From NCBI GenBank assembly GCA_017509755.1, contig JAFWOY010000016.1:1-62512 (forward strand): DNA of 62,512 nucleotides. The letters run 5' to 3'. The notes beneath the pieces were generated by a model that saw only the letters and a program-made list of their open reading frames with translations, made no database searches and was not told the DNA's origin. The stretch is from Bacteroidales bacterium. GTDB taxonomy: Bacteria > Bacteroidota > Bacteroidia > Bacteroidales > UBA932. A program made the translations under genes and the position numbers. This document shows positions 38,033-46,595 of the stretch, piece after piece; position 1 is the stretch's first letter, and every line of letters starts with the position of its first letter.

Positions 38033-38487
38033 TCCTTGACGCTTTCCCCTTTTTCTATCAGTTGGCCCCGGTCGCTGATAATCGTCCCCCGCCGGATAAT
38101 CCGGGCAGGATTGCCGGCGACGATGCAATGGTCCGGGACGGAATGCGTGACGATACTCCCCACGCCGACATACACGTGATTCCCGATGTGGACGCCCGGC
38201 ATGATAACCGACCGTCCCCCGATGACGCAATGATGGCCGATATACGTATCCATCCGGATACTCTGGATGTCAACGCCGTGTGAATAGTCGTGCGCCAGGA
38301 TCCAGGCTTCCAGAAGCACGCGCGTATTGTCGCCGATATGGACACCGCGGGGATTCACCCGGTCGATCAGGGCACTTTTCGAGATCCGGCAATTCCGGCC
38401 GATCTCACAGCCGCGAAAGCGGTGATACTGCGACACTGAGAGGCTCACGATCCTGCCCAGCCGCTGTTTGAGAGTCAATTTTTCCAT
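38029..38487 (-). CDS. Left-handed beta-helix acetyltransferase (WcaF-like)
   Basis: A 152-residue hexapeptide acetyltransferase: rungs from about residue 25 (IGRNCRISKSALID), then HIGDNTRVLLEAWILAHDYSH with the likely catalytic His, and the C-terminal ITHSVPDHCIVAGNPARIIR signature. It probably O-acetylates a sugar of the polysaccharide. It overlaps the ATP-grasp gene by 4 bp and abuts the KASIII gene, so it might alternatively use the acyl group made by that cassette. Confidence 0.82.
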   Translation of the reverse strand: MEKLTLKQRLGRIVSLSVSQYHRFRGCEIGRNCRISKSALIDRVNPRGVHIGDNTRVLLEAWILAHDYSHGVDIQSIRMDTYIGHHCVIGGRSVIMPGVHIGNHVYVGVGSIVTHSVPDHCIVAGNPARIIRRGTIISDRGQLIEKGESVKE

Positions 38488-39546
38488 TTATGCAAAATGA
38501 TGGATCGGCAAGACCGTCATCGGACGGGTCCGCAAAAGCATGGTTCCCCACGTCAGCCCCAGGCCGAACGAGGAGCAAAGCAACGTCAAAGGACGCGTCT
38601 GGAGTTCATCAATGAGATTGTATGACATCAGCATCGGAATCGACGCCCCGCCAAGGTTGCCGAATTCCTGCAGATCATACGGAACTTTCTCAACCGGCAA
38701 TTTGAGTTTCTTCACAATCCGGTCCACAATCAGTTTGTTTGCCTGGTGAATCAGGAAATAATCGACATTGTCCGCCGTCAGCCCACAAGCCGCCATCATC
38801 TGCTGAATGCTGATCGGCGGACGGGCGATCGCAAAGGCAAAAACCCCCATCCCGTTGATCAGCGTATCCTTGGGCGCCCGGATGACACCGTTTCCAAAGT
38901 CCTGTTCTACAAACGATTCCGGGGTAATCGGATGGCGGAAGCCGCCGTGTGGCGTCATCAAGGCTTCATAACTGGAACCCAGTGTATTGAACTCGATGAC
39001 GATGTCTTCCGCCGCCGGATCGTATTCCAACGCCATGGCAGTGCCACCGTCGCCGAAGAGTGGCACGCGGCTCTTGTCTTTCAGCGACCCCATCCGGAGA
39101 GCAGTATCGCCCACAAGCAGCAGTGCCCGTTTCACCGTCCCGGCACTGAGCAGATTGCCAGCCACATTGATGGCATACATACTGCCACAGCAGCCCATCG
39201 GAATATCCAGCACAAACGTGCTGGTCGGGAGGCCAAGACGCGCCTGCAGGATGCCAGCAGTCGGCGGCGTCTTGTAGTCGCCCGTCACCGAACCGAACAC
39301 CAGTACATCAATACTATCACGCTCCCAGCCCAAGGCCGCCAGCAAGCGTTCCGCCGCATCGAAGCACAAGTCCGAGGCGCACACGTCATCCGGGGCAATG
39401 TAGCGGTTTTTGATGCCCACCGTATTGTCGAACAGCGTGGCCTCCTCCTGCGTGAGAATGTCAAAATCGGCCGTTTTCACCGCATGGGCAGGAACTGTTC
39501 CTGTCACGCCGCGAACCGCCACATGCTTGATTTCCCAAAGTGCCAT
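38488..39546 (-). CDS. 3-oxoacyl-ACP synthase III (KASIII/FabH-like)
   Basis: Condensing enzyme that joins an acyl starter to malonyl-ACP. The 352 residues keep the thiolase-fold triad: Cys119 (in IPMGCCGSMYAI), His267 (LIHQANKL) and Asn297 (EFGNLGGASIP). The length is slightly above housekeeping FabH. It lies in a cassette with a carrier protein (1 bp overlap), an AMP ligase, two SDRs, a second carrier protein and a NeuD-like transferase. The cassette is dedicated to the polysaccharide and separate from bulk fatty-acid synthesis, judging by context. Confidence 0.88.
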   Translation of the reverse strand: MALWEIKHVAVRGVTGTVPAHAVKTADFDILTQEEATLFDNTVGIKNRYIAPDDVCASDLCFDAAERLLAALGWERDSIDVLVFGSVTGDYKTPPTAGILQARLGLPTSTFVLDIPMGCCGSMYAINVAGNLLSAGTVKRALLLVGDTALRMGSLKDKSRVPLFGDGGTAMALEYDPAAEDIVIEFNTLGSSYEALMTPHGGFRHPITPESFVEQDFGNGVIRAPKDTLINGMGVFAFAIARPPISIQQMMAACGLTADNVDYFLIHQANKLIVDRIVKKLKLPVEKVPYDLQEFGNLGGASIPMLMSYNLIDELQTRPLTLLCSSFGLGLTWGTMLLRTRPMTVLPIHHFA

Positions 39547-39785
39547 CAGAGCGCGATTCCGTACTTACCCAACATCGACCTGGCGTTCTCATAAGAGGTA
39601 AGTTCCAGGATGTCAACCGGGTCCAGCATAATGTCGAAAGCATCTTCAAGGCTGCTGGCCAGACTCAATTGCCGGACACTGTCCCAGCCGTCCACATGCT
39701 GGTTGTCAAAACCTTCCCCCAGGGCAGTGGCGTCCACCAGGAACACTTCGCAGAAGACGCCGTTCAATTTCTCCAGATTCGTCAT
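39546..39785 (-). CDS. Acyl carrier protein, cassette copy 1
   Basis: A 79-residue acidic four-helix carrier protein. Ser36 in WDSVRQL matches the phosphopantetheine attachment site (DSL-type), and the helix after it is followed by the usual FDIMLDPVDI turn. It overlaps the KASIII start by 1 bp and lies 2 bp after the AMP ligase stop, so it probably receives the acyl group loaded by that ligase or carries the KASIII product. A phosphopantetheinyl transferase is not seen in the window. Confidence 0.83.
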   Translation of the reverse strand: MTNLEKLNGVFCEVFLVDATALGEGFDNQHVDGWDSVRQLSLASSLEDAFDIMLDPVDILELTSYENARSMLGKYGIAL

Positions 39786-39787
39786 AC

Positions 39788-41167
39788 TTATTGGTTGATT
39801 ACTTTGCCGGCCTCGTTGCGAAGGATCTCATCGACCAGCCGGATTTCCAGGTTCTTGTGAAACAGGTGCGTTTTATTCTCCAGGAAGGCTGGCAGTTGTG
39901 CAGCGACCTGCCTGTCCGCAACGAGGACCACGAGTTTCTCATCATCCCCTTTGCAATAACAATCCGTTTTGAAGGTCGATTGGATAAGGTTCTCCAACTC
40001 TTCCAGGTCAACCCGGATGCCATAAATCTTCAGGAAGCGCTTCAGGCGGCCCACGATGAAATAGCAGCCGTCCGCATCGCGCCGGGCCAGGTCGCCCGTA
40101 TGCATCACGCCGTGGTTCTCATCCCCTTTTGTGAGATCTTCCGGGCCGAAGGCATAGCCCAGCGTCACGTTCTCGCCCCGATAGACCAACTCCCCTGTCG
40201 CTTCCCCAGTAAAACTCTCGTGGCCGTTTTCATCGACGAGGGAGAGTTGTCCGCCAGGCTCGGCAAATCCGATACTGCACGTTTTCTCGAGCGCCAGCTC
40301 AGCGGGCAGATAAGCCATGCGGGCGGTGCACTCCGACTGCCCGTAAGTAGCGATGAATCGTTTCCCGGTATCGTGGGCATACTGGGCCAGTGCCCGGAAC
40401 ATCTCCTCCGTCAGTTTCCCGCCCCCCTGGCTGAGAACCCGCAGGTTCGGCAGGTCCATCCGCATAAAGCGCATCCGCATCAGCAGTTCATAGCTGTACG
40501 GGACACCTGTGAAACTCGTCGCCTCCCGCAAGGTCGCCCAAAAGCCCTTATCGAGCATCGAACGTCCGGAGAGAAGCACCGTCGCCCCTGCGAGCAAATG
40601 ACTGGTAATCACCGACAAGCCCATCGTATAGTACATCGGCAGGATCGCCATGGCCCGCTCATCGGCCGTCAGGCCGAAAAGTTGCCGGACGTTCTCTGCA
40701 TTCACCTCCACATTGCGCAGGCTGTGCCGCACCAGTTTCGGACTCCCTGTGGAGCCGGATGTAAGCAGGAGCAGTGCCAGGTCCGGATGCATAGAAACAG
40801 GCACATTGCCAGTCGGGTACAGCGCATATCCCTGGGCGGCAAAGACCGGTTTCATGCCGGCGCAGTGCTTGTTGTCTTCCGATGCCCACACATAGGCCGG
40901 CCGATACAAGTCAGACAGGTTGCGGTACGTCCCCTCTTCGGTCTTGGCATTCAGCAGCAAAGGTACAATGCCATTCGACAGGCAGGCCACATAGCCCAGC
41001 AGCGAGCCATTCCGATTCTCTGTCAGGAGGAAGATCAGCGAGCGGGCCGGAACGTGCTGCGCAAATTGCGCGGAAAAACTACAGATATCTCCATATGTCA
41101 GGGCCTGTCCGCTGTCGTCGATGACGGCCAGCGAGGCAGGATCCTTCTTATTCAGGTCTAAAAACAT
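39788..41167 (-). CDS. AMP-dependent acyl ligase
   Basis: A 459-residue adenylating enzyme (ANL superfamily). It has the ATP loop TSGSTGSPK at 136-144, ATYGQSE, HTGDLARRDADG and a C-terminal subdomain with a catalytic Lys in EAGKVINQ. It activates a carboxylate as the adenylate and loads it on a thiol, probably the neighbouring carrier protein, as DltA does for D-alanine. I prefer ATG 41167; an in-frame GTG at 41173 abuts the upstream SDR stop. The substrate is not predictable. Confidence 0.87.
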   Translation of the reverse strand: MFLDLNKKDPASLAVIDDSGQALTYGDICSFSAQFAQHVPARSLIFLLTENRNGSLLGYVACLSNGIVPLLLNAKTEEGTYRNLSDLYRPAYVWASEDNKHCAGMKPVFAAQGYALYPTGNVPVSMHPDLALLLLTSGSTGSPKLVRHSLRNVEVNAENVRQLFGLTADERAMAILPMYYTMGLSVITSHLLAGATVLLSGRSMLDKGFWATLREATSFTGVPYSYELLMRMRFMRMDLPNLRVLSQGGGKLTEEMFRALAQYAHDTGKRFIATYGQSECTARMAYLPAELALEKTCSIGFAEPGGQLSLVDENGHESFTGEATGELVYRGENVTLGYAFGPEDLTKGDENHGVMHTGDLARRDADGCYFIVGRLKRFLKIYGIRVDLEELENLIQSTFKTDCYCKGDDEKLVVLVADRQVAAQLPAFLENKTHLFHKNLEIRLVDEILRNEAGKVINQ

Positions 41168-41173
41168 AAGCAC

Positions 41174-41929
41174 TTAAATCGATGCGCAGCCATCCACGCC
41201 AAGGATCTGGCCGCTGATATACGAAGCACGGTCGGAAGCCAGGAACGCCACGGCGTCCGCCACGTCCTGCGGCGTGCCGAGACGGCCCAAGGCAATGCGG
41301 CTGATCCGCTGGTCGATCTTCTCCCCGCTGGCTTCATACAATTCTTCAAACCGCTCGGTCCGGATGATACCCGGTGCGACGGCATTGACACGGATCTGAA
41401 GAGGGCTCAACTCTTTTGCAGCAGACTTGGTGAGTGCAATCACGGCTCCTTTAGTAGAGGAATACGCCACCTGTCCCGGAGAACCCACCATGCCGGTGAT
41501 CGAAGCCATGTTCACAATGCTGCCACCCCCACCCCGCGCCATCAGCCGCGCGACCGTCTGAATCATGTCAATGACTGCGAAGACATTCACCCGGAACATC
41601 TCCTCCAGCAACGGCCGGGTCACCATGCCCAGTTTCTGGTTCTGGATGATGGCCGCATTGTTGACGACTACATCAATCCGGCCTTCCGCCTTATAGACCG
41701 ATTGCAGGCCAGCCCGCAGCGCCGCGCTGTCCGTCACGTCAAAGCAGAGCGGAACGACCTTCGTCCCGTTCCGGTCCGAGCAATCACGGGCCCATGCTTC
41801 CAGATCGCCCGGCACAATATCGTTGACATAGACCACCGCTCCGTCCCGTGCAAACTGCTCCGCTATCACGCAGCCGATTCCACGGCCCGCCCCCGTGATG
41901 ACAGAGACTTTATTCTCAAGCAGTTTCAT
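41174..41929 (-). CDS. SDR-family oxidoreductase (FabG-like), first
   Basis: A 251-residue short-chain dehydrogenase: cofactor loop GAGRGIG at 13-19, NNAA, Ser in NMASITG, Tyr-Lys in AYSSTKGA, and the C-terminal SYISGQILGVDGC typical of FabG-like 3-oxoacyl reductases. It likely reduces a 3-oxoacyl-carrier intermediate made by the KASIII. I used ATG 41929 because it starts the fold at the normal place. It is 2 bp from the second SDR. Confidence 0.87.
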   Translation of the reverse strand: MKLLENKVSVITGAGRGIGCVIAEQFARDGAVVYVNDIVPGDLEAWARDCSDRNGTKVVPLCFDVTDSAALRAGLQSVYKAEGRIDVVVNNAAIIQNQKLGMVTRPLLEEMFRVNVFAVIDMIQTVARLMARGGGGSIVNMASITGMVGSPGQVAYSSTKGAVIALTKSAAKELSPLQIRVNAVAPGIIRTERFEELYEASGEKIDQRISRIALGRLGTPQDVADAVAFLASDRASYISGQILGVDGCASI

Positions 41930-41931
41930 AA

Positions 41932-42675
41932 TCAATACAAAGTCTTTCCGCCGTCGATGACCAGCGCCTGGCCCGTCATCCATGCCGACGCATCCGAAAG
42001 AAGGTACACAATCGCCAGTGCGATGTCACGCGGCTCGCCATACCGTTTCATCGGATAGCTCGCAATATCCCGGGCCTTGTCGGCATCCGAATAGACCTGC
42101 CCCGCAAGGCCCGTATTCACCATACCGGGATTCACGCTGTTGCAACGGATCCAGGGAGCGCATTCCAAAGCGACACTGCGGACAAAGGCCTGCAGCGCAT
42201 TCTTCGAGGCACCGTACATGGCATTGCCGGGGGCCGTCATAAAGACGCCACCAATGGATACAGTGAAAACAAGGGATGCCCCCGTCGCGAGTCTTTTTTG
42301 CTTCAGCAAACGCTGGGTCAGAAGGATCGGCGCATACGTATTGACCGCCATGATCCGTTCCAGTTTCTCAGGACTGATGAACTTGACAGGCGTCGGCTTG
42401 GTAATACCGGCACAATTTACAACACCGTCGAGCATCGGCAGTCCCGCCACCAGTTCATCCAAAACCTCCAGGCTTGTCAGGTCTGCCGCCACATGGCGAT
42501 GCCCCTTCCCGGCCAGCTGGCCGAGGGTCTCGGTCAGACCCTCCTCATCCAGGTCTGTCAGGATCAGCGTGGCACCGAGTTTTGCACACTCGATACTGGT
42601 CGCCCGCCCGATTCCGCCGGCCGCGCCGGTCACGAGAATCGTCTTATCGGCAAGTGAAAAAGGGTTATAGTCCAT
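41932..42675 (-). CDS. SDR-family oxidoreductase, second
   Basis: A 247-residue short-chain dehydrogenase: GAAGGIG at 17-23, NCAGIT, Ser in TVSIGGVF, Tyr and Lys in MYGASKNA, and the end MTGQALVIDGG. It overlaps carrier protein 2 by 1 bp (TGATG), so this SDR probably acts on that carrier while the other acts on carrier 1; this pairing is inference. Sequence differences from the first SDR are large enough that it is not a recent duplicate. Confidence 0.86.
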   Translation of the reverse strand: MDYNPFSLADKTILVTGAAGGIGRATSIECAKLGATLILTDLDEEGLTETLGQLAGKGHRHVAADLTSLEVLDELVAGLPMLDGVVNCAGITKPTPVKFISPEKLERIMAVNTYAPILLTQRLLKQKRLATGASLVFTVSIGGVFMTAPGNAMYGASKNALQAFVRSVALECAPWIRCNSVNPGMVNTGLAGQVYSDADKARDIASYPMKRYGEPRDIALAIVYLLSDASAWMTGQALVIDGGKTLY

Positions 42676-42908
42676 CAGGCAAGCTTGGCTTGAACGATAT
42701 TGTACAAATCCTGGATGGTAACGGCCGCTAGCATTTCATTCCCCGATACCGATACGCCGTACTCCTCATCAATCATCGTCATGATCAAGAGTGCCACAAT
42801 CGATGAATACTCGTCCAGCTCCCGAAAAACCGTATCCGGATGCAATTGGTCCGCAGAGGTATCGAAAAACTGGTCAGCGAAATGCTGAATGAACGTAGAA
42901 ATATCCAT
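42675..42908 (-). CDS. Acyl carrier protein, cassette copy 2
   Basis: A 77-residue acidic carrier protein. The expected attachment motif reads EYSSIVAL, so Ser36 is kept but the usual preceding Asp is Ser35. It is flanked by the second SDR (1 bp overlap) and the NeuD-like transferase (4 bp gap), which suggests it hands its acyl group to that transferase. It differs strongly from carrier 1. Confidence 0.78.
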   Translation of the reverse strand: MDISTFIQHFADQFFDTSADQLHPDTVFRELDEYSSIVALLIMTMIDEEYGVSVSGNEMLAAVTIQDLYNIVQAKLA

Positions 42909-42912
42909 AAAT

Positions 42913-43554
42913 CTATGATTGGTTGATAGTTATCATTTTAGCCGGATTCCCGAAGACGGTGGTGCACGGCTTTACATTCCGGATGACGAAACTCAGGGCA
43001 CCCACATGCGCCCCCGTTCCGATGGTGACTCCATGATTGATGACAGCCGAGGTATGGATGGTCGTCTCGTCCTCGATGACGATGCCCCCGACGCAAGTCA
43101 CGTGCGTATCCAGCCGGTTCCAGTTGCCGATGCGGACATCGTGACCGATGACCGTATAGGACTGGATCATATTGTAATCCCCCACTACGGCATCATTGCC
43201 GAGTACCGAGTAGGCACCGATGAAATTTCCCTTTCCCAACTTCACATTCTGGTAGATCCGCGCGGTCTTGTGGATCAACTCCAGGAACTCCCCACCTCGG
43301 CGGATAATCTCTTCAATACAGGGACGGCGGGCACTCCCGCCAAGGGATGAAGCAAACACATCTTCCGGGCAGGGCTGATAGCCCTTGATTGTTCCGAGGA
43401 TTGGCGGATAGCCTTCATAGCCAGCCAACGCCTCCGCATTGTCGTCAAGAAATCCCTTGATCCGGAAAACCTCCCCATAGCCGATGCTTTCCATCGCATT
43501 GCAGTAGAGGGTCCGGCCCATGCCGCCGGCACCAATGATGATCAGTTCTTTCAT
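42913..43554 (-). CDS. NeuD/PglD-like acyltransferase
   Basis: A 213-residue sugar acyltransferase. The N-terminal Rossmann-like part starts LIIIGAGGMGRTLYC; the C-terminal left-handed beta-helix has rungs VIGHDVRIGNWNRLDTHV and ends KPCTTVFGNPAKMI, the NeuD/PglD pattern. Relatives N-acylate amino sugars with acetyl-CoA; placement beside a dedicated carrier protein suggests an acyl-ACP donor here. His in VINHGVTIG may be catalytic. No aminotransferase gene is seen in the operon. Confidence 0.84.
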   Translation of the reverse strand: MKELIIIGAGGMGRTLYCNAMESIGYGEVFRIKGFLDDNAEALAGYEGYPPILGTIKGYQPCPEDVFASSLGGSARRPCIEEIIRRGGEFLELIHKTARIYQNVKLGKGNFIGAYSVLGNDAVVGDYNMIQSYTVIGHDVRIGNWNRLDTHVTCVGGIVIEDETTIHTSAVINHGVTIGTGAHVGALSFVIRNVKPCTTVFGNPAKMITINQS

Positions 43555-43557
43555 GGT

Positions 43558-44589
43558 TCAATCGATATTCTTTCTGGTAGCCAACTTATAATACTGTCGA
43601 ATCAGGAAATAGGCAGCCCGCGGCGGCAGGAACCGGATGGCCAAAGCCAGCAACGTGTGCTTCGAGCGCGAGAGCCCTTTTCCCGTAAAATACTGTAATA
43701 ATGTCCGATAATCTTCATCCGCACGCACTTTGTCCATCAGTTGCCCGATCTCTTTCCGATACCGGGTGCGCCCCACATATTTGATCACGGCAAAGGACGT
43801 GACCAACCAGAAGGACGAAGTAAGATAGGCCCGTTTCTCCCGCAACTGCGGGCAAAAGCGCTGGACATAACCATTGACCACATGCAACGTGTCAATGACC
43901 GCGCCGTCTCGCTCAACAGAGATGGCTGTCGTCGCACTGTCGCCCTTCCGCTTCAGATAATACATCACAAATTCGGGCGAGATCCCAACCGTCTGCGCCT
44001 GCACGAGAGCATGGATGAAGAAAGTATAAAGTTCTCCCGCGACAAGCTGTTCGTCAAATCCGACCTGATGGTCCAGCAGGAAAGCGCGCCTGTACAACTT
44101 GAACGAAATGGGAAAATAGCGGGTCTTCTCCAAATACGTCCGCTGCGGATAAACGCCAGGGGCGATATGTCGCGTGCAGTCGATCCAAACCTCGCCTTCC
44201 GTCTTCCCTTCCTGAATCTTGTAGTTGTTGAACAGCGCGATATCCGGCGCCGAATCCCGGCAGAAGCGAAATATGACTTCGCTGGCATTGTCCGCGAGCC
44301 AGTCATCCCCGTCCAGGAAAAAGACGTATGTACCCTTGGCTACGGCAAGTCCATGGTTCCGGGCCGCACAAACCCCCTGGTTCGGCTGGTCGATGACCAC
44401 AGCCCGGTTGTCCTGCGCGGCAAACTGCCGGAGGATGGCCAGCGTGCCATCCGTCGAACCGTCGTTCACCAGGACAAACTCCACGTCCCCTTCCGGGATC
44501 TGCTGCTTGTGCAGACTCTCCAGGCATTTCGGGAGATATGCCTGGATGTTGTAACAAGGGACGATATAGGATACAAATACACCTGCCAT
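43558..44589 (-). CDS. Family 2 glycosyltransferase
   Basis: A 343-residue GT-A glycosyltransferase: VSYIVPCYNIQAYLPKCLESL at the start, LVNDGSTDGTL, and the DxD motif in FLDGDDWLAD near residue 93. It adds a sugar to the lipid-linked repeat unit, with donor unknown. The other GT2 in this operon (33419-34405) is distinct. With the phosphoglycosyl transferase, the two GT2 enzymes would build a trisaccharide backbone, unless unlinked transferases take part. Confidence 0.88.
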   Translation of the reverse strand: MAGVFVSYIVPCYNIQAYLPKCLESLHKQQIPEGDVEFVLVNDGSTDGTLAILRQFAAQDNRAVVIDQPNQGVCAARNHGLAVAKGTYVFFLDGDDWLADNASEVIFRFCRDSAPDIALFNNYKIQEGKTEGEVWIDCTRHIAPGVYPQRTYLEKTRYFPISFKLYRRAFLLDHQVGFDEQLVAGELYTFFIHALVQAQTVGISPEFVMYYLKRKGDSATTAISVERDGAVIDTLHVVNGYVQRFCPQLREKRAYLTSSFWLVTSFAVIKYVGRTRYRKEIGQLMDKVRADEDYRTLLQYFTGKGLSRSKHTLLALAIRFLPPRAAYFLIRQYYKLATRKNID

Positions 44590-44605
44590 GCCGATGCAAA
44601 AAGTC

Positions 44606-45769
44606 TTACTGCCAGAAGAACAGGAACGCAGCCGTACTGTTCGGATTGGAAACCATATTGAGGAACAACGGAATCTGGACCGCCATCACCATGATGCCCA
44701 GCCAAAACACCAGTTGGCGTCGCCGCTTGATCCGGTGCGGAAACAGATGAAAACAGAAATAGACGAAAAAGCACTGGATGATCAACTGGTAGATTGAAAA
44801 AAACATGGCGACCCGGTTCAACACGATCGACTGCCCGAACAACAAGGAGCTGATGACGCCGACGAAATAGAGCGTATAGAGCATGTTGAAATGGACCGAA
44901 TTGTAGTAGCGTTTCATCGGTTTGTTGAACACGATCACCGGTAGGGTCACAAACATCTTCACCCAGATGCCCAGTCCCGTATTGTTGCCGAACTTCGCTC
45001 GGTTATACTTCTCTCCGAAGAGCGCCTCATAATGATACACGTGATACCCCAGGACATTGGAAAGCCACTCGAACGGCATCTCGACCCATCGGATGATGAT
45101 CTCGCTGTGGAAACTGATGAACACCGCAAAAAAATACAGGGCCAGCTGAACCCAGATGCGCCGGAACCAATCGTCCTTGTAGCGAAGGATCGGATAGATC
45201 ACAAACAGGATGATGGACAACTTGTGCAACAGCACGGCTATGACCAGGCATATCGTGAACCGCTTGAGATCCCGCTGGATGATATAGGGTATCGCATTCA
45301 AAAACACAAGGGCTGCCAGATACTGCCGGATGGCATTCATCATCGGCAGGTAATAGGAGCCGAAGATCAGGAAGAACGCCAGGAACGGGAACAGGAACTT
45401 GTACCGGCGTAGGGCATAATACAACAAAACGATATCCAACAGCGCCCATAATCCGAAATAAAAGCAAAAGTGAAGACCTGTCTTCTTGAGCGCCAGCGTG
45501 AGGGACTGGAACAAAAATTCAAAACGTTCCGGAACCATCCCGGTATACGCCATCAGATACCGGAAATAATCGCGCCCGACACCCCAACGGCACCCGAAAA
45601 TCAAGGCGAATGCCAGCACGAGAATCCACATCTCGCGCGAGAAGAATCGCCCCCGCTCCTCATACACTCCACTCCCCGCGGCATACCGGAACTCTCGGCG
45701 CGCAACGGTTTTCCCACAGGCATACATGACCAGGAAAAGCAGCGTATATACGAACAGCGACTCAAACAT
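44606..45769 (-). CDS. EpsG/Wzy-type polysaccharide polymerase
   Basis: A 387-residue inner-membrane protein with about ten hydrophobic helices, opening MFESLFVYTLLFLVMYACG, with the EpsG-family region GCRWGVGRDYFRYLMAY and NAIRQYLAALVF. It probably polymerises flipped repeat units at the periplasmic face. It lies between the LicD and GT2 genes. Polymerases of this type are recognised by topology more than motif, so the function is a family-level call. Confidence 0.82.
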   Translation of the reverse strand: MFESLFVYTLLFLVMYACGKTVARREFRYAAGSGVYEERGRFFSREMWILVLAFALIFGCRWGVGRDYFRYLMAYTGMVPERFEFLFQSLTLALKKTGLHFCFYFGLWALLDIVLLYYALRRYKFLFPFLAFFLIFGSYYLPMMNAIRQYLAALVFLNAIPYIIQRDLKRFTICLVIAVLLHKLSIILFVIYPILRYKDDWFRRIWVQLALYFFAVFISFHSEIIIRWVEMPFEWLSNVLGYHVYHYEALFGEKYNRAKFGNNTGLGIWVKMFVTLPVIVFNKPMKRYYNSVHFNMLYTLYFVGVISSLLFGQSIVLNRVAMFFSIYQLIIQCFFVYFCFHLFPHRIKRRRQLVFWLGIMVMAVQIPLFLNMVSNPNSTAAFLFFWQ

Positions 45770-45783
45770 CCTTCAGTCACAAC

Positions 45784-46593
45784 TCACAATTGGAAAGTAC
45801 CGTTCAAATGCGATTTTCGTTTATCCTCCGGAGGCAATGTCCTATAGTCTCCGTACATCTTCGTCAGGTATGCATGCGGATCGGCCATGATCCGCAGAGG
45901 CTTCCCTTCAAAAAGCACTTCTCGTGTCGGCAGTAGTTCGGACTCCTTGAAAAGATACTCACTGCGCTGCGACATCCGCCAGCAGAAACAGGTCATCCAA
46001 GGAGCATCCGTTTCCCGAAACTGGGTACAGTATCTTTCATAGCGCTTGTGCAGCTTGCGGACAAACCCGTCCGGCAGCTGGTGCAAAACAAACGAGACGA
46101 CCTTCTGCGGAATCTTCTTCCCCGGATAGGCACGCCGGCTGAACACGGACACAAAATACAAGCGCCGGGACTTCCGGATTGCGCGCCGGGCCTCCGCCGC
46201 ATCGGCAGGAATCCGGTCAAAAGGAAAAACATCGATATAAATACCGCGATACCTCAGCTTCTCATACGCCTTTACCGGCTCCGGGAAAAAAGTGTTCCCC
46301 AGCCGGATCTTCGCAAAAGGCATCATATAGGCCGGGTCGGTCTCATACGTCTGCAGGAAAAGTTGATCCGGCAAACCGCGCGCACCAATCTCCAGCAACT
46401 TCTCGTAATCCGCCCGGGGCATCGCCACATCCACATCGTCATCCCAGGGAATGAAGCCCCCGTGCCTGACAGCGCCCAAGGCCGTACCGCTGTCCAGAAA
46501 ATAGGCAAGCCCATGTTCCGCACAGATCCGGTCGAACTTGACCAGCATGTCCAATTGAACCTTGTGTAACAGTTCCAGGGAATCGGATTCCAT
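45784..46593 (-). CDS. LicD-family phosphotransferase
   Basis: A 269-residue LicD/FKRP-type enzyme with the defining stretch GTALGAVRHGGFIPWDDDVD near residue 40, including the metal-binding acidic DDD. LicD proteins move phosphocholine or another phospho-alcohol from a CDP carrier to a glycan. The cytidylyltransferase-like gene at 34413 is a natural supplier. I prefer ATG 46593; a GTG at 46599 would overlap the previous stop as GTGA and is also plausible. Confidence 0.88.
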   Translation of the reverse strand: MESDSLELLHKVQLDMLVKFDRICAEHGLAYFLDSGTALGAVRHGGFIPWDDDVDVAMPRADYEKLLEIGARGLPDQLFLQTYETDPAYMMPFAKIRLGNTFFPEPVKAYEKLRYRGIYIDVFPFDRIPADAAEARRAIRKSRRLYFVSVFSRRAYPGKKIPQKVVSFVLHQLPDGFVRKLHKRYERYCTQFRETDAPWMTCFCWRMSQRSEYLFKESELLPTREVLFEGKPLRIMADPHAYLTKMYGDYRTLPPEDKRKSHLNGTFQL

Positions 46594-46595
46594 CC

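Noticed and set aside
39791..41161. 456-residue antisense ORF over the AMP ligase
   Set aside because: Shadow frame; the ligase motifs are on the minus strand.
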